A stretch of 64,000 bases of DNA. It comes from Agromyces aureus (GTDB lineage Bacteria > Actinomycetota > Actinomycetes > Actinomycetales > Microbacteriaceae). Positions 47,258 through 57,077 of the stretch are shown here, piece after piece. A program made the translations under genes and the position numbers. The notes beneath the pieces were generated by a model that saw nothing but the letters and a program-made list of their open reading frames with translations, did not search any database and was not told where the DNA came from. Positions within the stretch are counted from its first letter, which is position 1. Each line of letters starts with the position of its first letter. Location: the NCBI RefSeq assembly GCF_001660485.1, contig NZ_CP013979.1, positions 1,426,001 to 1,490,000 of the forward strand, read 5' to 3'.

Positions 47258-48285
47258 AGGGCAGCAGCAAGCCGCGCGCCGGAGCCGTGCGCAAGGGCAA
47301 GGGCAAGCAGGTCGGATCCGGAGGCCAGGGGCGTCAGGCGCTCGAGGGCAAGGGACCGACCCCGAAGGCCGAAGACCGTGCATGGCATCCCGCGGGCAAG
47401 CGCAAGGCCGCCGAGGAGCGCTATGCGGCATCCGGAGGCAAGGGCCGGCCTGGCGCGAAGGTGGCCGGGCAGGGCGGAGGGCGCCCCGGCGCACCCCGCG
47501 GTGCATCCGGTGCATCTCGTCGCTCGAAGTCGGGCGACGAGTCCGAGATCGTGACGGGCCGCAACTCGGTCCTCGAGGCACTGCGCACGCGCATCCCCGC
47601 GACGACCCTCTACGTCGCGGCACGCATCGAGATGGACGACCGCGTGAAGGAGGCGCTGAAGATCGCCACCAACCGCGGACTCCCGATCCTCGAGGTCATG
47701 CGCCCCGAGCTCGACCGCCTCGCCGGCGAGGGCGGCGTGCACCAGGGCCTCGCGCTCAAGGTGCCGCCGTACGAGTACGCGCACCCGATCGAGCTCCTCG
47801 ACCAGGTCATCGCCCGCGACCAGAACCCGCTGTTCGTGGCGCTCGACGGCATCACCGACGCACGCAACCTCGGAGCGATCATCCGCTCGACCGCGGCCTT
47901 CGGCGGGCAGGGCATCATCGTGCCGCAGCGCCGCTCGGTCGGCGTCAACGCCGGTGCGTGGAAGACCTCGGCCGGCGCGGCCGCGCGCATCCCCGTGGCC
48001 ATGGCTCCGAACCTCACCCAGACGCTCAAGGCGCTCAAGGAGCGCGGCGTGTTCGTGCTCGGACTCGACGGCGACGGCGACGTGTCGCTCCCCGGCCTCT
48101 CGTGGGCCGAGCGGCCCATCGTGGTCGTCGTGGGCAGCGAGGGCAAGGGCCTGTCCCGCCTCGTCGCCGAGACCTGCGACGCGATCGTCTCGATCCCGAT
48201 CAGCGCGGCGACCGAGTCGCTGAATGCCGGCATCGCGGCATCGGTCACGCTCTACGAGATCTCGAAGCTGCGCGCCGAGAAGTAG
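47254..48285 (+). CDS. rlmB: 23S rRNA (guanosine-2'-O-)-methyltransferase, RlmB/TrmH family
   Basis: 343-aa SpoU-type methyltransferase. The first about 90 residues are a disordered Lys/Gly-rich tail, common in actinobacterial members. The core has [11 protein letters not shown] (substrate-binding L30-like domain), the SPOUT motifs [20 protein letters not shown] (motif 1), [20 protein letters not shown] (motif 2) and [20 protein letters not shown] (motif 3). It methylates a ribose in 23S rRNA, or perhaps a tRNA. ATG 47254 overlaps the cysS stop. Hairpin 48317-48348 follows. Confidence 0.94.
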   Translation: MKGSSKPRAGAVRKGKGKQVGSGGQGRQALEGKGPTPKAEDRAWHPAGKRKAAEERYAASGGKGRPGAKVAGQGGGRPGAPRGASGASRRSKSGDESEIVTGRNSVLEALRTRIPATTLYVAARIEMDDRVKEALKIATNRGLPILEVMRPELDRLAGEGGVHQGLALKVPPYEYAHPIELLDQVIARDQNPLFVALDGITDARNLGAIIRSTAAFGGQGIIVPQRRSVGVNAGAWKTSAGAAARIPVAMAPNLTQTLKALKERGVFVLGLDGDGDVSLPGLSWAERPIVVVVGSEGKGLSRLVAETCDAIVSIPISAATESLNAGIAASVTLYEISKLRAEK

Positions 48286-48316
48286 GCTCGCGTCGCCGAC
48301 CGCGCGCCGAGCATGG

Positions 48317-48348
48317 CGAAGGGGGCCTCCGCTCGGAGGCCCCCTTCG
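48317..48348. terminator. Terminator between rlmB and DUF4032 gene
   Basis: Perfect 15-bp arms cgaagggggcctccg and complement, 2-nt loop, followed by TCATGC. Convergent genes on both sides. Confidence 0.8.
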
Positions 48349-48388
48349 TCATGCGGTCGGGCTCCACGCCGGGGCGCGGTCGCTCGGC

Positions 48389-49708
48389 TCAGACCTTGAG
48401 CCGCCAGTCGTCCTCGTCGTCGGGATCGATGACCGCGACGGCCGACGTGTCGAGCGGCACCACGTCGATCGACGTCGTGATCGTGCCGGTCGTCGGACCG
48501 ATGACGGTCGCCTCGTCGCGGCGATGCCGGAGCACGGTGTTGATGTACGACGCGACCGCCTCGGCGAGCGGGATGTCGTGACCGGCCTGCTGGGCCAGGT
48601 ACCACCGGTGCTCGAGCAACTGGTGGAACACCTCGGCGGGCTCGAGCTTGCCGCGCAACTCCGTCGGGATCGCCCTGACGACCGGCTCGAACACGCGCAC
48701 GAGCCACTCGTGCGCCACCATCTCCTCATCGAGCTCGCCCTTGCCGTAGCTCGCGCGATACGAGTCGAGGTCGTTCAGCAGGCGTCGGGCCTGGTTCTCG
48801 CCGGCGTCGAGTCCGGTCAGGCGCAGCAGGCGTCGCTGATGGTGGCCTGCGTCGACGACCTTCGGCTGGATGCGCACGGTCGTGCCCTGCGCATCGGTGC
48901 GGATCGCGAGCTCCTCGATGTCGAATCCGAGCGCGTTGAGGCGGCTGACGCGCTCGTTGATGCGCCAGCGCTCGGCGGAGGAGAACGACTCGGAGCCAGT
49001 GAGCTCGCTCCAGAGGCTGCGGTACGCGTCGACGATGCCGTTCGAGATGCGCACTGGGTCGAGCTCGTCGGCGACCTTGCCGCCGGCTTCGAGGTCGAGC
49101 AGTTCGCCCGCGATGTTCACGCGCGCGATCTCGAGGTCGTTCTCGCGCTGCCCGTTCGACAGGCCGCCCTCGTAGAGCTTGCCGGTCTCGGCATCGACGA
49201 GGTAGGCCGCGAACGCCCCCGCGTCGCGACGGAACAGCGTGTTCGACAGCGAGACGTCGCCCCAGAAGAAGCCGATGATGTGCAGCCGAACGAGCAGCAG
49301 CGCCAGCGCGTCGACGAGCCGTGTCGCGGTGTCGGGGCGCAGCGTCTGCGAGAACAGCGCGCGGTAGGGGAGGGAGAACCGCAGGTGCCGGGTGACGAGC
49401 ACCGGCTTGAGGGGGTCGCCCTCGGCATCCGTTCGGTTCGTGATGACGGCGACGGGCTCGACGCACGGGATCTCGAGGCGCTGCAGCGTACGGAGCATCT
49501 CGTACTCGCCGCGCGCCATCTCGGCCGTGGTCTCCTTGATGGCGACGACGTGGCCCGCGAGGTGCGCGAACCGCACGAGGTGGCGCGAGATGCCCTTGGG
49601 CAGTGCCGCGATGTTCTCGTTCGGCCAGGCCTCGAGCGGCAGGTGCCACGGCAGGTCGAGCAGAGCAGGGTCGGTCGTGGCCGACGTGATCGAAAGTGAG
49701 CCGCTCAT
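48389..49708 (-). CDS. DUF4032 domain protein with kinase-like N-terminal half
   Basis: 439 aa. The N-terminal half looks like a protein-kinase-fold small-molecule kinase: VVAIKETTAEMARGEYEMLR supplies a Lys, and LHIIGFFWGDVSLSNTLFRR resembles a catalytic loop (HGDxxxxN-like) followed by LVDAETGK as the DFG equivalent. The C-terminal half (GHHQRRLLRLTGLDAGENQA, HEWLVRVFEPVVRAIP) is the part named DUF4032 in actinobacterial proteins. The substrate is unknown. ATG 49708 follows TACGCT (49717-49722) by 8 nt, so it is probably leaderless. Convergent with rlmB. Confidence 0.82.
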   Translation of the reverse strand: MSGSLSITSATTDPALLDLPWHLPLEAWPNENIAALPKGISRHLVRFAHLAGHVVAIKETTAEMARGEYEMLRTLQRLEIPCVEPVAVITNRTDAEGDPLKPVLVTRHLRFSLPYRALFSQTLRPDTATRLVDALALLLVRLHIIGFFWGDVSLSNTLFRRDAGAFAAYLVDAETGKLYEGGLSNGQRENDLEIARVNIAGELLDLEAGGKVADELDPVRISNGIVDAYRSLWSELTGSESFSSAERWRINERVSRLNALGFDIEELAIRTDAQGTTVRIQPKVVDAGHHQRRLLRLTGLDAGENQARRLLNDLDSYRASYGKGELDEEMVAHEWLVRVFEPVVRAIPTELRGKLEPAEVFHQLLEHRWYLAQQAGHDIPLAEAVASYINTVLRHRRDEATVIGPTTGTITTSIDVVPLDTSAVAVIDPDDEDDWRLKV

Positions 49709-49733
49709 CGTGGTTCAGCGTAGCCGGAAACGC

Positions 49734-49768
49734 CGATGCCGGCCGGGCCATGGGCCCGACCGGCATCG
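49734..49768 (-). terminator. Hairpin after the ABC ATPase gene
   Basis: 9-bp arms cgatgccgg (49734-49742) and ccggcatcg (49760-49768), with an inner gggcc/ggccc extension, 19 nt after the ABC ATPase stop. Confidence 0.6.
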
Positions 49769-49787
49769 TTCACGCGTGAGGCGATCG

Positions 49788-50888
<1,101 letters not shown>

Positions 50889-51037
50889 GGTCGTGCTTCT
50901 CCTTCACCGGCAGGTACGTGCCGGACGATCCGTAGTGATGGACTGCGTCATCGTCGACGCTCCCTCAGTATTGCACGCGCGGCGGCTGCGGCCGATTCGA
51001 CGCCCGTCGGCGGCATCCGCTCGGTGGATCCGGCTGC

Positions 51038-51069
51038 GAGCGCGCCCCGAGCGCGCCCCGAGCGCGCCC
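51038..51069. repeat. Three tandem 11-bp repeats GAGCGCGCCCC
   Basis: Two perfect copies and a third with one change lie in the 321-bp divergent gap between the ABC ATPase and the DsbA-like genes. Otherwise the gap holds a -10-like TACTAT (51149-51154) for the downstream gene. No other gene is visible there. Confidence 0.9.
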
Positions 51070-51209
51070 AGAGACGGCTGAATGCCCGCCGAGCGGGGGC
51101 CGAACGCCGGGTGAGGCGCTCGTGTGGCTGATTCCCAGCCATCCTTCCTACTATCGTGGGTGCGTTCGCAGTACGCGCGCGCCCACACAGCGACCCGGAG
51201 TGACCATCG

Positions 51210-52139
51210 ATGACCAACGTCGGATCCAATGAGCCTCGTGCCTCCCGCAACGAACGCCGGGAGGCGGCCCGAGAGAAGGCTCGAGTCCTTCGCGAAGAGC
51301 AGAAGAAGCGCGACAAGCGGAACAAGTTCCTGATCCAGGGCGGCATCATCGTCGCCGTGCTGCTCGTCGCCGGACTCATCGGTGCACTCATCTTCAACAA
51401 CATCAAGCCGGCCGGCCCCGGCCCGGCGAACATGGCGAGCGACGGCATCCTCCTGGTCGCCGGCGACGACGGCGCCATCACCGCGGTGGAGACCCCGGCC
51501 ATCAAGGCCGGCGGCGAGCCCACGGCGACCGTTCCCGACGACAGCGGCACGGTCGCGAACATCGTGACGTACATCGACTACCTGTGCCCCTTCTGCGGCC
51601 AGTTCGAGACGACGAACTCCGAGGCGATGCGCACCATGGTCGAGTCGGGGGCGGCGACGCTCGAGATCCACCCCATCGCGATCCTGACGAACAAGTCGGC
51701 CGGCACCCAGTACTCGCTGCGTGCGGCGAACGCCGCGGCGTGCGTGGCCGACCTCTCTCCCGAGGCGTTCTTCGACTACAACGAGCTGCTCTTCCAGAAC
51801 CAGCCCGAAGAGGGCTCGGTCGGCCTCAACAACTCCGACCTCAAGAAGCTCGCGGGTGACGCAGGCGCCGCCTCCTCGGTGAACGCGTGCATCGACGACG
51901 TGCGCTTCAAGGCGTGGGTGCAGGATGCCACGACGCGGGCGCTGACCGGCCCGATCCCGAACTCCGATCTCGCCTCCGTGACCGGCACGCCCACCGTGCT
52001 CGTGAACGGCCAGCAGTACAGCGGCTCGCTCACCGACGCGGCCGAGTTCCAGTCGTTCGTGGTGCAGGCCACGAGCGCGACGTTCAACGACGCCGAGTCG
52101 ACTCCGACGCCCAGCCCCACTCCGACCCCGGCTCAGTGA
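51210..52139 (+). CDS. Membrane-anchored DsbA-like thioredoxin-fold protein
   Basis: 309 aa. A charged cytosolic head (ASRNERREAAREKARVLREE) precedes one helix, FLIQGGIIVAVLLVAGLIGA, which anchors an extracytoplasmic thioredoxin-like domain. The active site is CPFC in YIDYLCPFCGQFETTNSEAM, and the cis-Pro is in TGTPTVLVNGQQYSG. This type helps form disulfides in exported proteins; mycobacterial relatives work with VKOR. A second Cys pair (AACV, NACID) may be structural. The C-terminus is a Thr-Pro-Ser tail. It ends before a hairpin and the tRNA-Thr gene. Confidence 0.92.
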   Translation: MTNVGSNEPRASRNERREAAREKARVLREEQKKRDKRNKFLIQGGIIVAVLLVAGLIGALIFNNIKPAGPGPANMASDGILLVAGDDGAITAVETPAIKAGGEPTATVPDDSGTVANIVTYIDYLCPFCGQFETTNSEAMRTMVESGAATLEIHPIAILTNKSAGTQYSLRAANAAACVADLSPEAFFDYNELLFQNQPEEGSVGLNNSDLKKLAGDAGAASSVNACIDDVRFKAWVQDATTRALTGPIPNSDLASVTGTPTVLVNGQQYSGSLTDAAEFQSFVVQATSATFNDAESTPTPSPTPTPAQ

Positions 52140-52146
52140 GCCGGCC

Positions 52147-52180
52147 CGCGCGACGGAGCCCGTTCGGGTTCCGTCGCGCG
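52147..52180 (+). terminator. Hairpin after DsbA-like gene
   Basis: 11-bp perfect arms cgcgcgacgga and tccgtcgcgcg, with inner gcccg/cgggt pairing, 7 nt after the stop codon. Confidence 0.7.
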
Positions 52181-52201
52181 GTCGCGTGCGGCCGCCATCG
52201 A

Positions 52202-52207
52202 TAGGAT
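52202..52207 (+). promoter_or_regulatory. -10 box of tRNA-Thr
   Basis: TAGGAT, 20 nt before the mature tRNA 5' end. It may also be the promoter of the transporter gene that begins right after the tRNA. Confidence 0.5.
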
Positions 52208-52227
52208 GGTGCCTCGAGGTTCGCCTC

Positions 52228-52300
52228 GCCGGCTTGGCGCAATTGGTAGCGCACCGCTCTTGTAAAGCGGGGGTTGCGGGTTCGAGTCCCGCAGCCGGCA
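52228..52300 (+). tRNA. tRNA-Thr(TGT)
   Basis: 73-nt cloverleaf. Acceptor GCCGGCT/AGCCGGC plus discriminator A, D-arm GCGCAATTGGTAGCGC, anticodon loop CTTGTAA with anticodon TGT, T-arm GGGTTCGAGTCCC. CCA is not encoded. Confidence 0.97.
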
Positions 52301-52301
52301 C

Positions 52302-53459
52302 TTGTCTGAAGACGTCCCCACTCCGGAATCCGCCGCTCCTGGCACGGCCGGCCCAGACGCGGCGGCGCGGTCCGGAGCTCCGGCGACCGAGCATCGGCAC
52401 GCGCACGCGCACGCGCACGCGCACGCCGAGGCCGGTGGCCTGCCCGTGTGGCTCGCGATCGCCATGGCGGCGATCGGCGGCGCGCTGACGGCCGTCCAGT
52501 CGCGCGTGAACGGGCAGCTCTCGGCGTCGATCGGCGACGCCTACACGGCGGCCGTCATCTCGTTCGGCTCCGGACTGCTGATCCTGCTCGTCGCGCTCGC
52601 GTTCTGGAAGCCGGGCCGCACGGGACTCCGCAACGTGGTGACGGAGCTGCGCGCCGGTCGCCTGCGCTGGTGGATGCTGCTCGGCGGGGTCGCCGGCGCG
52701 TGGTTCGTGGCGACCCAGGGCCTCTCCGCCGGCGTCATCGGCGTCGCGCTGTTCACGGTCTCGATCGTCGCGGGCCAGACGGTCGGCGGTGTGGTGTTCG
52801 ACCTGGCCGGCCTCGGGCCCGCCGGGCGGCGTCCCCTCACCGCGCCGAGGGCGATCGGCGCGCTGCTCGCCCTCGGCGCCGTGACCTGGACCCTCGCATC
52901 GGAGATCGGCGGCGCGGCCCCGGTGCTGCTCGTGCTGCTGCCCTTCACGGCCGGCTTCGGTTCGGCCTGGCAGCAGGCGGTGAACGGACGCGTCCGCGTC
53001 GCGGCGTCGAGCGCACTGACGTCGACGCTCGTGAACTTCGCCGTCGGCACTGCGGTGCTCGTCGTGGTGATGGTCGTGCACTCGTCGAGCGTCGGCTGGC
53101 CGACGTCGCTCCCGGCAGACGCGTGGCTCTACACCGGAGGCCTGATCGGCTGCGTCTTCATCGCCGTGCAGGCCGTCGTCGTGCGCGTGATCGGCGTGCT
53201 CGTGCTGGCGCTCGCGGGCGTCGCCGGCCAGCTGACCGCAGCGCTCGCGCTCGACCTGCTGGTCCCCGTCGGCGACCAGGCCGTCGACGTCGCCACGATC
53301 GGCGGTGCGGCGCTCGCGCTCGTCGCCGTGGTCATCGCGAGCACCAGGTGGACGCGGAGCCGGCACGTCGTCGCATCCGACCGGCACGGCGCGGGCACGA
53401 TCACCGACGCCGACGCTCACCCCGGAGACGACGACGGCCGGGTCAGTCGAGGGTTGTGA
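52302..53459 (+). CDS. DMT-superfamily transporter (two YdcZ-type repeats)
   Basis: 385 aa with about ten helices. The two halves start with LAIAMAAIGGALTAVQSRVN (then GQLS) and LLVLLPFTAGFGSAWQQAVN (then GRVR), matching duplicated YdcZ/DUF606 domains; the substrate is unknown. The TTG at 52302 is 2 nt after the tRNA-Thr 3' end; GTG at 52446 is the main alternative, which would remove the hydrophilic N-terminus. That N-terminus has an Ala-His repeat (HAHAHAHAHA) encoded by a CGCACG microsatellite. The last 17 nt overlap the convergent nitroreductase gene. Confidence 0.8.
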   Translation: MSEDVPTPESAAPGTAGPDAAARSGAPATEHRHAHAHAHAHAEAGGLPVWLAIAMAAIGGALTAVQSRVNGQLSASIGDAYTAAVISFGSGLLILLVALAFWKPGRTGLRNVVTELRAGRLRWWMLLGGVAGAWFVATQGLSAGVIGVALFTVSIVAGQTVGGVVFDLAGLGPAGRRPLTAPRAIGALLALGAVTWTLASEIGGAAPVLLVLLPFTAGFGSAWQQAVNGRVRVAASSALTSTLVNFAVGTAVLVVVMVVHSSSVGWPTSLPADAWLYTGGLIGCVFIAVQAVVVRVIGVLVLALAGVAGQLTAALALDLLVPVGDQAVDVATIGGAALALVAVVIASTRWTRSRHVVASDRHGAGTITDADAHPGDDDGRVSRGL

Positions 53460-54006
53460 GCCTCGCGGCGGCGTCGATCGGCTTGAGCCGCTCGACACGA
53501 CGTCGCTCGGGCTTGCCGCCCACGTAGAGCCAGCCGAGCAGGGCCTCGTTCGGCCTCAGGCCGTGAGCCGCCGAGACGGCCGGATGCCGCGTGTACGGGC
53601 CCGTGCGCCACAGCACGCCCCAGCCGGCCTCGTCGAGCAGCAGGCTGAGCAGGTGCGCGACGCCGGCCGCCGTGGCGTCCTGCTCCCACTCGGGCACCTT
53701 GGCGTAGTCGGGCGTGTGCACGGCGACCACCGCGAGCAGCAGGGGCGCGCGCAGCGGCTTGGTCGCGAGCTTCGCGGCTCCGCGCGGATCGGCGGCTTCG
53801 AGCCCGGACGCCAGGGCGAGTGCGGATCCGAGGCGATCGCGGGCCTCGCCCCGGAGCGCGACGACGCGCCACGGACGCAGTGATGCGTGGTCGGCGACGC
53901 GCCCGGCCGCGCCGAGCAACTCGAGGAGCTCGGCATCGTCGGGTGCGGCATCCGTCACCTTGGAGACCGACCTGCGGACGAGTGCGGCCTCGAGCGCGGG
54001 CCGCAT
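53443..54006 (-). CDS. Nitroreductase family protein
   Basis: 187-aa FMN-dependent nitroreductase-fold protein. ALVRRSVSKVTD supplies the FMN-phosphate Arg residues, LRPWRVVALRG follows helix 3, and EWEQDATAAGVAHLLSLLLD and WRTGPYTRHPAV belong to the FMN face. The substrate is unknown: small nitroaromatics, quinones or flavin. It lies 2 nt after msrB, in the same operon, suggesting a redox-repair role. The start ATG 54006 was chosen since homology begins at MRPALEAALVRRS. Confidence 0.85.
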   Translation of the reverse strand: MRPALEAALVRRSVSKVTDAAPDDAELLELLGAAGRVADHASLRPWRVVALRGEARDRLGSALALASGLEAADPRGAAKLATKPLRAPLLLAVVAVHTPDYAKVPEWEQDATAAGVAHLLSLLLDEAGWGVLWRTGPYTRHPAVSAAHGLRPNEALLGWLYVGGKPERRRVERLKPIDAAARLTTLD

Positions 54007-54008
54007 GC

Positions 54009-54410
54009 TCAGGGCTCTGGCGTGAAGTCGAGCGCGATGGAGTTCATGCAGTAGCGGTCGCCCGTCGGCGTGCCGAACCCGTCGGGGAAGACATGGCCGA
54101 GGTGCGAGCCGCAGTTCGCGCAGCGCACCTCGGTGCGCACCATGCCGAGCGAGGTGTCCTCGATGAGCTGGACCGCCTCGGGGCGGACCGACTCGTAGAA
54201 GCTCGGCCACCCGCAGCCGGAGTCGAACTTCGTGCCGCTCTTGAACAGTTCGGAGCCGCATGCCGCGCACGCGTAGATGCCCGCGCGCTCCTCGTCGAGC
54301 AGTTCACCCGTCCACGGGCGCTCGGTCGCGGCCTCGCGCAACACCTGGAACTGCTCGTCGCCGAGCTGCTCTCGCCATTCGTCGTCGGACTTCTCGACCT
54401 GGTACGCCAT
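54009..54410 (-). CDS. msrB: Peptide-methionine (R)-S-oxide reductase
   Basis: 133-aa MsrB that repairs methionine-R-sulfoxide in proteins. Two zinc-binding pairs CAACG and CANCG flank FDSGCGWPSFYESV; the catalytic Cys is in GDRYCMNSIALDF, with HLGHVFPDG. ATG 54410 has GGAGGG 6 nt upstream. It is the first gene of a two-gene operon with the nitroreductase and diverges from the DUF3263-like gene. Confidence 0.97.
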   Translation of the reverse strand: MAYQVEKSDDEWREQLGDEQFQVLREAATERPWTGELLDEERAGIYACAACGSELFKSGTKFDSGCGWPSFYESVRPEAVQLIEDTSLGMVRTEVRCANCGSHLGHVFPDGFGTPTGDRYCMNSIALDFTPEP

Positions 54411-54557
54411 TGGATTCCCTCCAGAACTGCGGATGCCTCCATCGTCGCAGGTCTGCACGGGCCGCGCACACACACGCCGCAGACGCTCGGCACCCTCACG
54501 GCGAGGCATCCCTAGGATGTGACGCGAAGGCGACGCCGTCGCCGCGGGAGGTGCACG

Positions 54558-54854
54558 ATGAGTCTCGACCGGACCTCGCGCGACGAGCCGACCGCCCGGC
54601 TCGACGACCTCGCCGTCCGCGTGCTCGCCTTCGAGGCGCATGCATGGCAGCAGCCGGGGGCGAAGGCCGAGGGCATCCGCGACGAGTTCGACATGTCCGC
54701 GGCCCGCTACTATCGGATCCTCGGAGAGCTGATCGACTCGCCGGCGGCACTCCGGTACGACCCGATGCTGGTCAAGCGCCTGCAACGACTGCGCGACGCA
54801 CGGGCGGCGACCCGGGCCCGCCGCTCACTCTCGAACGGCCGCACGCTCGACTGA
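54558..54854 (+). CDS. DUF3263-like small protein
   Basis: 98 aa. A helix-turn-helix-like arrangement (VRVLAFEAHAWQQPGAKAEG, IRDEFDMSAARYYRILGELI, PAALRYDPMLVKRLQRLRDA) is characteristic of actinobacterial DUF3263 proteins, which may bind DNA. ATG 54558 follows GGGAGG. TAGGAT (54513-54518) is a probable -10. It is 26 bp from the LytR_C-type gene and probably co-transcribed with it; the pair is common in actinobacteria. Confidence 0.85.
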   Translation: MSLDRTSRDEPTARLDDLAVRVLAFEAHAWQQPGAKAEGIRDEFDMSAARYYRILGELIDSPAALRYDPMLVKRLQRLRDARAATRARRSLSNGRTLD

Positions 54855-54880
54855 GCCGGCCCCGACCCCCGACTGGACCC

Positions 54881-55423
54881 ATGGCGCAGAACTCTCCTCG
54901 AGACCGCTTCGACACCATCCCGCACGGCATCGAGCGCGTCGGCGCCCACCGGGCGCCGCAGCGGCGGGGGGCGCGCTGGATCGCCTTCGGCTGGGCCGCG
55001 CTCGCGACCGTGGTGCTGACGGGACTCGGCATCGGCGCGGTCGTGGTCGCGAACGACCGCCTCGACTTCTCGCAGGCCGCGCCGACGCCTTCGGCGGCGC
55101 CGGTCGTCACCGCCGAGCCGACGATCGCGCCCGATGTGCCGGTGACCGTGCTGAACGGCACCGAGACGAGCGGACTCGCGGCCACGGCGGCCGATGCGTT
55201 GACCGCCGCGGGCGTACCCGTGGGGGCCACCGCGAACGCGAGCGAGAGCGACCTCAAGGACACGGTCGTGTACTACGCCAGCGCCGACCTCGAGGGCGCG
55301 GCCCGCGGTGTCGCGCAGGCGATCCCCGGCGCCGACGTGCGCCTCGACGCGAAGTTCGGCGAGATCGGCACGCCGCTCGTGCTCGTCGTCGGCTCCGACT
55401 ACGCCGAGAGCGTGGCCGGCTGA
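54881..55423 (+). CDS. Membrane protein with LytR C-terminal (LytR_C) domain
   Basis: 180 aa: a cytosolic N-terminus with Arg residues, one helix WIAFGWAALATVVLTGLGIG, a Pro/Ala linker and an external LytR_C-like domain starting PVTVLNGTETSGLAATAADA. Domains of this type accompany LytR-CpsA-Psr cell-wall polymer ligases, but the catalytic LCP domain is absent here. Its task is unknown, perhaps in cell-wall glycopolymer attachment. Start ATG 54881; no good RBS is visible. Confidence 0.85.
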   Translation: MAQNSPRDRFDTIPHGIERVGAHRAPQRRGARWIAFGWAALATVVLTGLGIGAVVVANDRLDFSQAAPTPSAAPVVTAEPTIAPDVPVTVLNGTETSGLAATAADALTAAGVPVGATANASESDLKDTVVYYASADLEGAARGVAQAIPGADVRLDAKFGEIGTPLVLVVGSDYAESVAG

Positions 55424-55506
55424 CGTCTGCCGACCTCGCGCGAATCGTTGCCATTCCGCGACATTTCGGGGCGTTCCACCCCTTCTCCTGGGCAGACCCG
55501 CGTCAT

Positions 55507-55636
55507 TAGTATCTGGAATTGGTCGCTCGAATCCGTGCAACCCGGCACCACCCTCGGTGCCGGTCGGCACGAAGCGGAGGCCCGGTACAGGCGAGACGCA
55601 CGTGCTGATCGACACACGGCTATTTGGGAGCAACGC
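55507..55636 (+). promoter_or_regulatory. Long 5' leader of the cold-shock gene
   Basis: TAGTAT (55507-55512) is a probable -10, giving a leader of about 118 nt before the csp ATG. It contains CACCACCCTCGGTG and CCGG-rich pairings and ends in GGGAGC. Long structured leaders are typical of cspA-type thermosensor mRNAs. Confidence 0.5.
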
Positions 55637-55837
55637 ATGGCGAACGGAACCGTCAAGTGGTTCAACGCTGAAAAGGGCTACGGGTTCATCACCGTCGACG
55701 GAGGCCAGGACGTGTTCGTCCACTACTCCGCGATCGACATGACCGGGTACAAGGTCCTCGAAGAGGGCCAGGCGGTCGTGTTCGAGGTCGGCACGGGGTC
55801 GAAGGGCCCGCAGGCCGAGGCCGTCCGCCCCGCCTGA
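55637..55837 (+). CDS. Cold-shock protein (CspA family)
   Basis: 66-aa single-stranded nucleic acid chaperone. It starts [20 protein letters not shown] (RNP-1 type) and has DVFVHYSAI (RNP-2). It destabilises RNA structures at low temperature or in fast growth. GGGAGC lies 7 nt upstream of ATG 55637. In-frame codons upstream belong to the leader. Usual length. Confidence 0.97.
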   Translation: MANGTVKWFNAEKGYGFITVDGGQDVFVHYSAIDMTGYKVLEEGQAVVFEVGTGSKGPQAEAVRPA

Positions 55838-55975
55838 GACGCGTGATCGATGCGCCGCCCGCCCAACGCCGGCGGCGCATCGTCGTCTTCCGCCCCGGTC
55901 CGGGTCGCGGATGCCGCAGCTCGTGGCTCGGCGCGTCGCACCGTTCGGCGCGCGTGGCGGTGGTTGGCTGTGCGC

Positions 55976-57034
55976 ATGGCGAGGCGGGGCGGTTCTGCCG
56001 GAAGGCGGCAGGCGCGGTTCGTGCTGCTCGCGGCATCCGCCCTCCTATTCGTCGGATGCAGCGCCGATGCGCCGTTCGTCGCCACCCCGTCACCCACGCC
56101 GACGGCCGACGCCCGACCGATCGGTGAGTCGGCCACGCCGATGGCCCTCGCGTTCGCGCCGCTGCGGGGCACCCGGGCCGACTGGGCCGCGATGCAGCAT
56201 CCGTCGATCGCCGCGAAGATCGACAATCACGAGGAGGCGCGACCGCAGGTCGCGCTGAACCGCACCGACATCGTGTTCGAGGAGCTCGTCGAGGGCGGCC
56301 TCACGCGGTACGTGGCGATCTGGCACTCGGACATGCCCCCCGAGATCGGGCCCGTGCGCTCGATCCGACCCATGGACCCAGATATCGCGACGCCGTTCGG
56401 CGGCATGATCGCGTACTCGGGCGGTCAGGAGATCTTCGTCGAGATGATGCAGGCGACCCCGCTCGTGAACCTCGTCTTCGACTACGACGACACCGGCCTC
56501 TTCTCGAGGGCCGATGAGCGACCCGGCCCGCACGACGTGATCCTCGACGCGGAGGAGGCGCTGAGCCGCAACGCCGCGCTCGCCCCGCCGCCGGTGCAGT
56601 TCGTGTACGGCGGCACGGATCCGCTCGCCGATCCTGCGCTCGCGGCAACGCCGACGACGACGATCTCGCAGGTCTTCTCGGAGGAGCGGTTCCCGTCGTG
56701 GACGTGGGATGCCGCGGCATCCGTCTGGCTCAGGTCGCAGGAGGGCGCGCCCGACCTCGACGACGCGGGTGCACAGGTGCACGCGGTGAACGTCGTGACC
56801 ATGCGGGTCGACATCGACTGGCAGTACGGCGAGGTGCCGAAGACCGTGATGGTCGGCGCCGGCGAGGCGTGGATCTCGGTGGCCGGGCGTACCGCGCACG
56901 GCACGTGGTCGAAGGGCGCCCGCGAGGCGCCGATCGTGTTCACGGCCGACAACGGCGCGCCGTTGCGACTGGCGCCGGGCAACACGTGGATCGAGCTCGT
57001 GCCGACGACCGGATCGGTGACGTTCGCGCCCTGA
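55976..57034 (+). CDS. DUF3048 (YerB-like) lipoprotein
   Basis: 352 aa. A basic N-terminus and hydrophobic segment with lipobox FVGC (Cys near residue 27) predict an anchored lipoprotein. The body starts AAKIDNHEEARPQVALNRTD, then IVFEELVEGGLTRYVAIWHS, EIGPVRSIRPMD, all characteristic of DUF3048, and the second domain has GTWSKGAREAPIVFTADNGA and LAPGNTWIELVP. Function unknown; B. subtilis YerB is a homologue. ATG 55976 is likely; GTG 55970 is also possible. A GGATGCC palindrome (56707-56722) lies in the coding region. Confidence 0.88.
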   Translation: MARRGGSAGRRQARFVLLAASALLFVGCSADAPFVATPSPTPTADARPIGESATPMALAFAPLRGTRADWAAMQHPSIAAKIDNHEEARPQVALNRTDIVFEELVEGGLTRYVAIWHSDMPPEIGPVRSIRPMDPDIATPFGGMIAYSGGQEIFVEMMQATPLVNLVFDYDDTGLFSRADERPGPHDVILDAEEALSRNAALAPPPVQFVYGGTDPLADPALAATPTTTISQVFSEERFPSWTWDAAASVWLRSQEGAPDLDDAGAQVHAVNVVTMRVDIDWQYGEVPKTVMVGAGEAWISVAGRTAHGTWSKGAREAPIVFTADNGAPLRLAPGNTWIELVPTTGSVTFAP

Positions 57035-57077
57035 GCGAACGCGCGGGCAGGGCGGCAGGGGCCGTCGCCCCCTCGCT

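Noticed and set aside
53443..54270. Longer nitroreductase frame extending through msrB
   Set aside because: The upstream part is out-of-frame msrB; homology to nitroreductases begins at 54006.
54260..54880. Large N-terminal extension of the LytR_C protein
   Set aside because: Those codons overlap msrB antisense and the DUF3263-like gene; the protein with a proper membrane helix starts at 54881.
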